A stretch of 9,606 nucleotides of DNA from Planctomycetaceae bacterium UBA4655. Lineage in GTDB: Bacteria > Planctomycetota > Planctomycetia > Pirellulales > UBA1268. How positions within the stretch are numbered: the stretch's first letter is position 1; every line of letters starts with the position of its first letter. The stretch covers positions 1 through 9,606 of the forward strand of contig DHLZ01000013.1 of NCBI GenBank assembly GCA_002405515.1, read 5' to 3'. Below, piece after piece: positions 6,143-9,606 of this stretch. Under the pieces are notes generated by a model. That model was not told the DNA's origin. It did not search any database and saw only the letters and a program-made list of their open reading frames with translations. Position numbers and translations under genes: made by a program.

Positions 6143-7462
6143 TTACCCGGGTTCGTTCCGCAGGCAACACCGCTTGTACTTCTTGCCGCTGCCGCAGGGG
6201 CACGGTTCGTTGCGGCCGGTCACTGCCCCTCGGCGGATCGGCCCCTCTTCAGCTCCCTCGTCGCCGGAGACATCGTCGCCGGAGACATCGTCGCCAAATT
6301 CGTCATCATCGACGCTGAATGGAATGCCCGGGAAAGGGCTCTCGGTCAGGCTGAAACCCCGCGACACTCGGTCGAAGAATGCATCGGCGTCCTGCTCCCA
6401 TTCGTCGCGCTCGGCAAGGTGCCAACCCGACAGATGGGAGAAGGCAACGAGCCGCTCACGGATTTTTCCACACTCCGCCGTGCACGGATTCTCCTTGATC
6501 ACATCGAGGGCCAGGGGCACGAGCCGGTCGTCGAACTGTGACGCCGCGGCGATGCCGAGCTGGCTGCGGAAAAAGTCGTCGGTCTCTTCGGCGAGCATCT
6601 CCGGGATCGCCGCCACCGTCTCGTCGCAACGGATGCGACAAACAATATCGTGGGCGCGGATGCGGGTTTCCCAGGGGGAGCTTGGGTAGTGCTCCCGAGC
6701 CAGGCGCACGACGGAGGGAGTGCCGATCCGCACGAGCGCAGTGATCAGCTCGTCTTCGTACCAATCCCAATCGATCGACAGGAGCTTCCAGAGCAGCGGC
6801 GCCGCCTCCTCGAGACGAAGACGCCCGGCAAGCGAGATCACAAGCCCCGTGAGCCATTCTTCCGGCGTGTCGCCATTGTCGCCGGCCGGAGGCGATCGCA
6901 GCACGTCCATGACCCGCGGCACGATGCGATTCCCCGCTCGCGCAAGCGGCTCGAGGAGCAGTTCGGCCTCTGGAATCCTGGCCTCGGCAAACGTCTCTGC
7001 CTGCGTGGCCGAGCGGCAGTGTTCCTCGAGCCGCCGCCATGCCTCGTCCGCGGAAAGATCGATCATCTCCAGCCGCGATAGGATGGCCTGTCGTGCGTCG
7101 GTTTCCAGGGTGTCGAGGGCCAGCAGCCGCGACCGATGCCGTTCCACCAGATCGATCTCGGCCCGGGCCAGCATCCTGCTCAAGTGCGACTTCTGATTTT
7201 CTTCGGGGCCGCCGTCGTCCGTCCGCTCCACCTGCCCGCAGACCCACTCGAACGCAGCCTCTTCCTTCAGCGGAAGGTCGGCAAACATGAAACCCCACGT
7301 GAGAAACCTCTGCCAGCCGAACTGCTGAACGCTGTCGATCGCCCGGCGGGTGACGTCGGGGTCATCGGTGAGCGCCTGCGTAAAGTGCGCGGCGACGACG
7401 TTCCGCACCAACAGCTTAGGGTGCAGCCACCCTGCCTTCAGTTCATCCTCCGTCAAACGCAT
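6143..7462 (-). CDS. Helical-repeat protein with C-terminal SEC-C zinc motif
   Basis: A 439-residue cytosolic protein. The last 24 residues are a SEC-C motif: [18 protein letters not shown], with zinc ligands C421, C423, C432 and C433, as at the end of SecA and many stand-alone proteins. Residues 1 to about 350 are predicted helical, with helix pairs reminiscent of HEAT or TPR repeats (for example [24 protein letters not shown] and [20 protein letters not shown]). Between them is a strongly acidic linker (about 385-407) containing [17 protein letters not shown] motifs can bind zinc and contact ribosomes or SecB; a role for this protein is unknown and it is not SecA, since no helicase motor is present. 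The ATG at 7462 has GGAGG eight bases upstream. The gene converges on cimA with a 4-base gap and is divergent from valS. A relation to DUF1186-type SEC-C proteins is possible but not shown. Confidence 0.85.
   Translation of the reverse strand: MRLTEDELKAGWLHPKLLVRNVVAAHFTQALTDDPDVTRRAIDSVQQFGWQRFLTWGFMFADLPLKEEAAFEWVCGQVERTDDGGPEENQKSHLSRMLARAEIDLVERHRSRLLALDTLETDARQAILSRLEMIDLSADEAWRRLEEHCRSATQAETFAEARIPEAELLLEPLARAGNRIVPRVMDVLRSPPAGDNGDTPEEWLTGLVISLAGRLRLEEAAPLLWKLLSIDWDWYEDELITALVRIGTPSVVRLAREHYPSSPWETRIRAHDIVCRIRCDETVAAIPEMLAEETDDFFRSQLGIAAASQFDDRLVPLALDVIKENPCTAECGKIRERLVAFSHLSGWHLAERDEWEQDADAFFDRVSRGFSLTESPFPGIPFSVDDDEFGDDVSGDDVSGDEGAEEGPIRRGAVTGRNEPCPCGSGKKYKRCCLRNEPG
6258..6295 (-). 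repeat. 15 bp tandem repeat, 2.5 copies, in the SEC-C protein linker
   Basis: The unit TCGTCGCCGGAGACA (plus strand) occurs at 6258-6272 and 6273-6287, followed by a partial copy at 6288-6295. It keeps the frame and encodes the acidic repeat [10 protein letters not shown]. The copies are identical at the DNA level, which suggests a recent slippage expansion of a flexible linker. Confidence 0.85.
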
Positions 7463-7470
7463 GATTCAAA

Positions 7471-7475
7471 CCTCC
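7471..7475 (-). promoter_or_regulatory. Strong ribosome binding site of the SEC-C protein gene
   Basis: GGAGG on the minus strand lies 8 bases before the ATG at 7462 and fixes that start. It is one of few canonical Shine-Dalgarno sites in this window. Confidence 0.7.
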
Positions 7476-7507
7476 AGAACGTGCCGGTCCTGGCGCACCA
7501 TGACGTC

Positions 7508-7540
7508 AATGTAGTCGGCCGTCGGCGAATGGGCTACATT
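7508..7540. promoter_or_regulatory. Inverted repeat in the valS / SEC-C gene divergent gap
   Basis: AATGTAG (7508-7514) and CTACATT (7534-7540) are perfect 7-base arms separated by 19 bases, in the 107-base gap between the two divergent genes. This could be a binding site shared by both promoters; the right arm contains TACATT, a possible -10 for valS, although no matching -35 is seen. It may be chance. Confidence 0.3.
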
Positions 7541-7569
7541 TTCCGGTTTTCCGCCGACCGTTTTTCGCC

Positions 7570-9606
7570 ATGCACGAACTTCCGAAACAGTACGACCACG
7601 CCGCCGCGCAGGCCCGCTGCCGCACCCTCTGGGATGCGGGCCGCTATTGGCACGCCGAGCCCGCCGACGCCAAGGCCGGCCGGCCGGTCTTCTCGATCGT
7701 CATCCCGCCGCCGAACGTCACCGGCGCTCTCCACCTCGGCCATGCCCTCAACAACACGCTCCAGGATCTGCTCGTCCGCATGAAGCGGATGCAGGGGTAT
7801 CTCACGCTTTGGATGCCCGGCACCGACCACGCCGGGATCGCCACGCAGGCGGTCGTCGAGCGGCGGCTGCTCGAGGAGGAGAAGCTCTCCCGCCACGACC
7901 TCGGCCGCGACGCGCTCGTCGGGCGGATCTGGGCCTGGAAGGAGCAGTACGAGAAGCGGATCCTCGGCCAGCTCCGCGATCTCGGCGCGAGCTGCGACTG
8001 GGACCGCACCCGCTTCACGCTCGACGATCAGTGCGCCCGGGCCGTCCGGGAGGCCTTCTACAGGCTCTTCGAGAAGGGGCTCGTTCGACGCGGCAAGCGG
8101 CTCGTCAACTGGGACACCTTCCTCCAGACGGCCGTCAGCGACGACGAGGTGTTTCACGAGGAGGTGAAGGGGCACTTCTGGCACATCCGCTACGACGTGA
8201 TCGACCCGCTGCCGGGCGAGCCCGCGAGCGTGACCGTCGCGACGACCCGGCCGGAGACGCTCCTTGGCGACACGGCCGTGGCCGTTCATCCCGACCCTGC
8301 CGCCGCGCTCGACGCGGCCGAGGCGGCCCTGCGGGAGAAACTCGCTTTCGCCCCAGCCAAGGAGCAGCCGCCGATCGCGGCAGAGATCGAGTCGATCCAG
8401 TCCCGCCGTGCCGACATCCTGCCCGGGCTCCTGAAGCTCGCCGCAATGGCCCGAGCCGGCCGAAGGGTCCGGCTGCCGCTGCTCGGGCGGGCGATCCCGC
8501 TCGTTGCCGACGAATGGGCGAAGCCCGAGATGGGAAGCGGCTGCGTGAAGATCACGCCGGCCCATGATCCCAACGACTACGAGGTCGGCCTGCGGCGATC
8601 GCTGCCGATGATCAACATCCTCAACCCCGACGGCACGCTCAACGCCGAAGCGGGGCCCTACGCCGGTCTCACGATCCGCAAGGCTCGCGAACGGGTCGTC
8701 GCCGACCTCGAGGCGGCCGGGCAGCTCGCGCAGGTGGAAGACCGGCTCATCGATCTTGCCCACTCCGACCGCTCGAAGACGCCGATCGAGCCGTACCTCG
8801 CCGATCAGTGGTTCATCCGCATGGCGGACATCGCCGAGCCGGCCCTGCGGGCAGTGCAGGATGGTCGCGTCGCGATCCATCCCGCCCGCTACGCCAAGAG
8901 CTACCTCGACTGGCTTGGCGAGAAGCGTGACTGGCCGGTCGGCCGTCAGCTCTGGTGGGGCCACCGCATCCCGATCTGGCATGTGTCGGGCGTGACGGAG
9001 AAGGACCTGGCCGCCGCGTTCGCGGGCCGCGACGACGTGCGGTGGCGAAAGGCCGACGACGACGACAACGCCTTCTTCATCTGCTCGACCGCCGAATCGC
9101 TCGGCGTCGATGCGATCGCCGGCCGGCCGCTCCGGCGCGACCCCGACGTGCTCGACACCTGGTTCTCCTCGGCGCTGTGGCCCCACTCCACGCTCGGCTG
9201 GCCCGAACAGACGGCGGAACTGTCGGCGTTCTACCCGACGACCGCGCTCGTGACGAGCCGCGACATCATCACGCTCTGGGTCGCGCGGATGGTCGTGATG
9301 GGACTCTTCGACACGGGCGAGATTCCGTTCCAGGACGTCGCCATCCATCCCAAGATTCTCGACCGCTACGGCGAGACGATGAGCAAGAGCAAGGGGAACG
9401 GCGTCGATCCGCTCGACGTGATCGAGGCGCTCGGGGCCGACGCGTTGCGGTTTGGCATGGCGAGCATGGCGACCGAGACGCAGGACGTGCGGATGCCGGT
9501 CGAGTTCCAGTGCCCCTCCTGCGGCCACATGATCGAGCAGACCGTGCAGAACCGCACGAAGCCCCGGCTCGACTGCCCGAAGTGCGGGAAGCCCTTCCGC
9601 ACGCAG
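7570..9606 (+). CDS. valS: Valyl-tRNA synthetase, 3' end outside window
   Basis: This class I synthetase charges tRNA-Val. 679 codons are visible and the frame is open at the right edge; family members usually have about 880-1000 residues, so the tRNA-binding and coiled-coil C-terminus lies outside. Seen: PPPNVTGALHLGHA around 47-59, with the HIGH-type signature HLGH at 55-58; WMPGTDHAGIATQ just after it; the editing domain with ATTRPET, GDTAVAVHP and GCVKITPAHDPNDYE; SRDIITLWVARM; and the KMSKS loop ETMSKSKGN, with MSKS at 604-607. Two departures are visible. About 57 residues (244-300) stand between HPD and LPLLGR in the editing domain, where ordinary enzymes have about a dozen. A zinc-ribbon-like segment follows MPVEF near 646, with CPSC at 648-651 and CPKC at 669-672. 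The ATG at 7570 gives a normal N-terminus (MHELPKQYD); no Shine-Dalgarno site is seen. Confidence 0.96.
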   Translation, partial: MHELPKQYDHAAAQARCRTLWDAGRYWHAEPADAKAGRPVFSIVIPPPNVTGALHLGHALNNTLQDLLVRMKRMQGYLTLWMPGTDHAGIATQAVVERRLLEEEKLSRHDLGRDALVGRIWAWKEQYEKRILGQLRDLGASCDWDRTRFTLDDQCARAVREAFYRLFEKGLVRRGKRLVNWDTFLQTAVSDDEVFHEEVKGHFWHIRYDVIDPLPGEPASVTVATTRPETLLGDTAVAVHPDPAAALDAAEAALREKLAFAPAKEQPPIAAEIESIQSRRADILPGLLKLAAMARAGRRVRLPLLGRAIPLVADEWAKPEMGSGCVKITPAHDPNDYEVGLRRSLPMINILNPDGTLNAEAGPYAGLTIRKARERVVADLEAAGQLAQVEDRLIDLAHSDRSKTPIEPYLADQWFIRMADIAEPALRAVQDGRVAIHPARYAKSYLDWLGEKRDWPVGRQLWWGHRIPIWHVSGVTEKDLAAAFAGRDDVRWRKADDDDNAFFICSTAESLGVDAIAGRPLRRDPDVLDTWFSSALWPHSTLGWPEQTAELSAFYPTTALVTSRDIITLWVARMVVMGLFDTGEIPFQDVAIHPKILDRYGETMSKSKGNGVDPLDVIEALGADALRFGMASMATETQDVRMPVEFQCPSCGHMIEQTVQNRTKPRLDCPKCGKPFRTQ
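9511..9585 (+). other. Zinc-ribbon-like insertion in ValS after the KMSKS loop
   Basis: Residues 648-672 carry two CxxC knuckles, CPSCGH and CPKCGK, 17 residues apart, in the typical spacing of a zinc ribbon. The usual bacterial ValS sequence goes from the region after KMSKS directly to the RNFANKLWNA helix. The frame is intact through the insert, and the window ends 7 codons after the second knuckle. I recall similar inserts in planctomycete ValS but cannot verify that here. Confidence 0.7.

Noticed and set aside
7534..9528. Minus-strand open frame (664 codons) opposite valS
   Set aside because: It mirrors the valS frame across its length. ValS has its HLGH and MSKS motifs; the reverse reading has none.

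Overview
The window is GC-rich and gene-dense and looks like the chromosome of a planctomycete, most likely a Pirellulales-type lineage. The clues are a BlaI/M56 pair whose protease carries a repeat-rich tail, an 81-residue protein of a type I associate with planctomycetes, a valyl-tRNA synthetase with a four-cysteine zinc ribbon after the KMSKS loop, and few Shine-Dalgarno sites. This assignment rests on gene style only; there is no rRNA or other phylogenetic marker to settle it.

Layout. From 1 to 4064 everything reads on the minus strand. In transcription order the genes are a secreted SMP-30/NHL-type beta-propeller (4064-2982), a ThpR/LigT RNA 2',3'-cyclic phosphodiesterase (2948-2379), a BlaI-type repressor (2200-1808) and an M56 (BlaR1-type) membrane metalloprotease (1750 to beyond the left edge). 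A second minus-strand unit, the 81-residue protein (4417-4172), has the clearest promoter in the window. It is divergent from a plus-strand citramalate synthase gene, cimA (4558-6138). That gene converges, with a 4 bp gap, on a minus-strand helical-repeat protein with a C-terminal SEC-C zinc motif (7462-6143). Divergent from that is valS, which starts at 7570 and runs off the right edge.

How the genes work together. BlaI and M56 form a two-gene signalling module: the membrane protease senses something outside the membrane and inactivates the repressor. Here the expected penicillin-binding sensor is not seen. The C-terminal part is instead a run of leucine-rich-repeat-like units of about 20-38 residues that continues past the edge. 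Upstream of blaI are two copies of the inverted repeat AGCGAAG-N2-CTTCGCT. One lies in the 17 bp spacer of a plausible promoter and the other over its predicted start point, which is where repressor operators would be expected. ThpR and the propeller may share a transcript. CimA (isoleucine synthesis from pyruvate) and ValS are housekeeping genes.

Most worth following up: the M56-repeat receptor with its candidate operators, and the two insertions in ValS. No mobile element, CRISPR array, tRNA or rRNA was found. A short cluster of direct repeats at 4104-4144 is unexplained.
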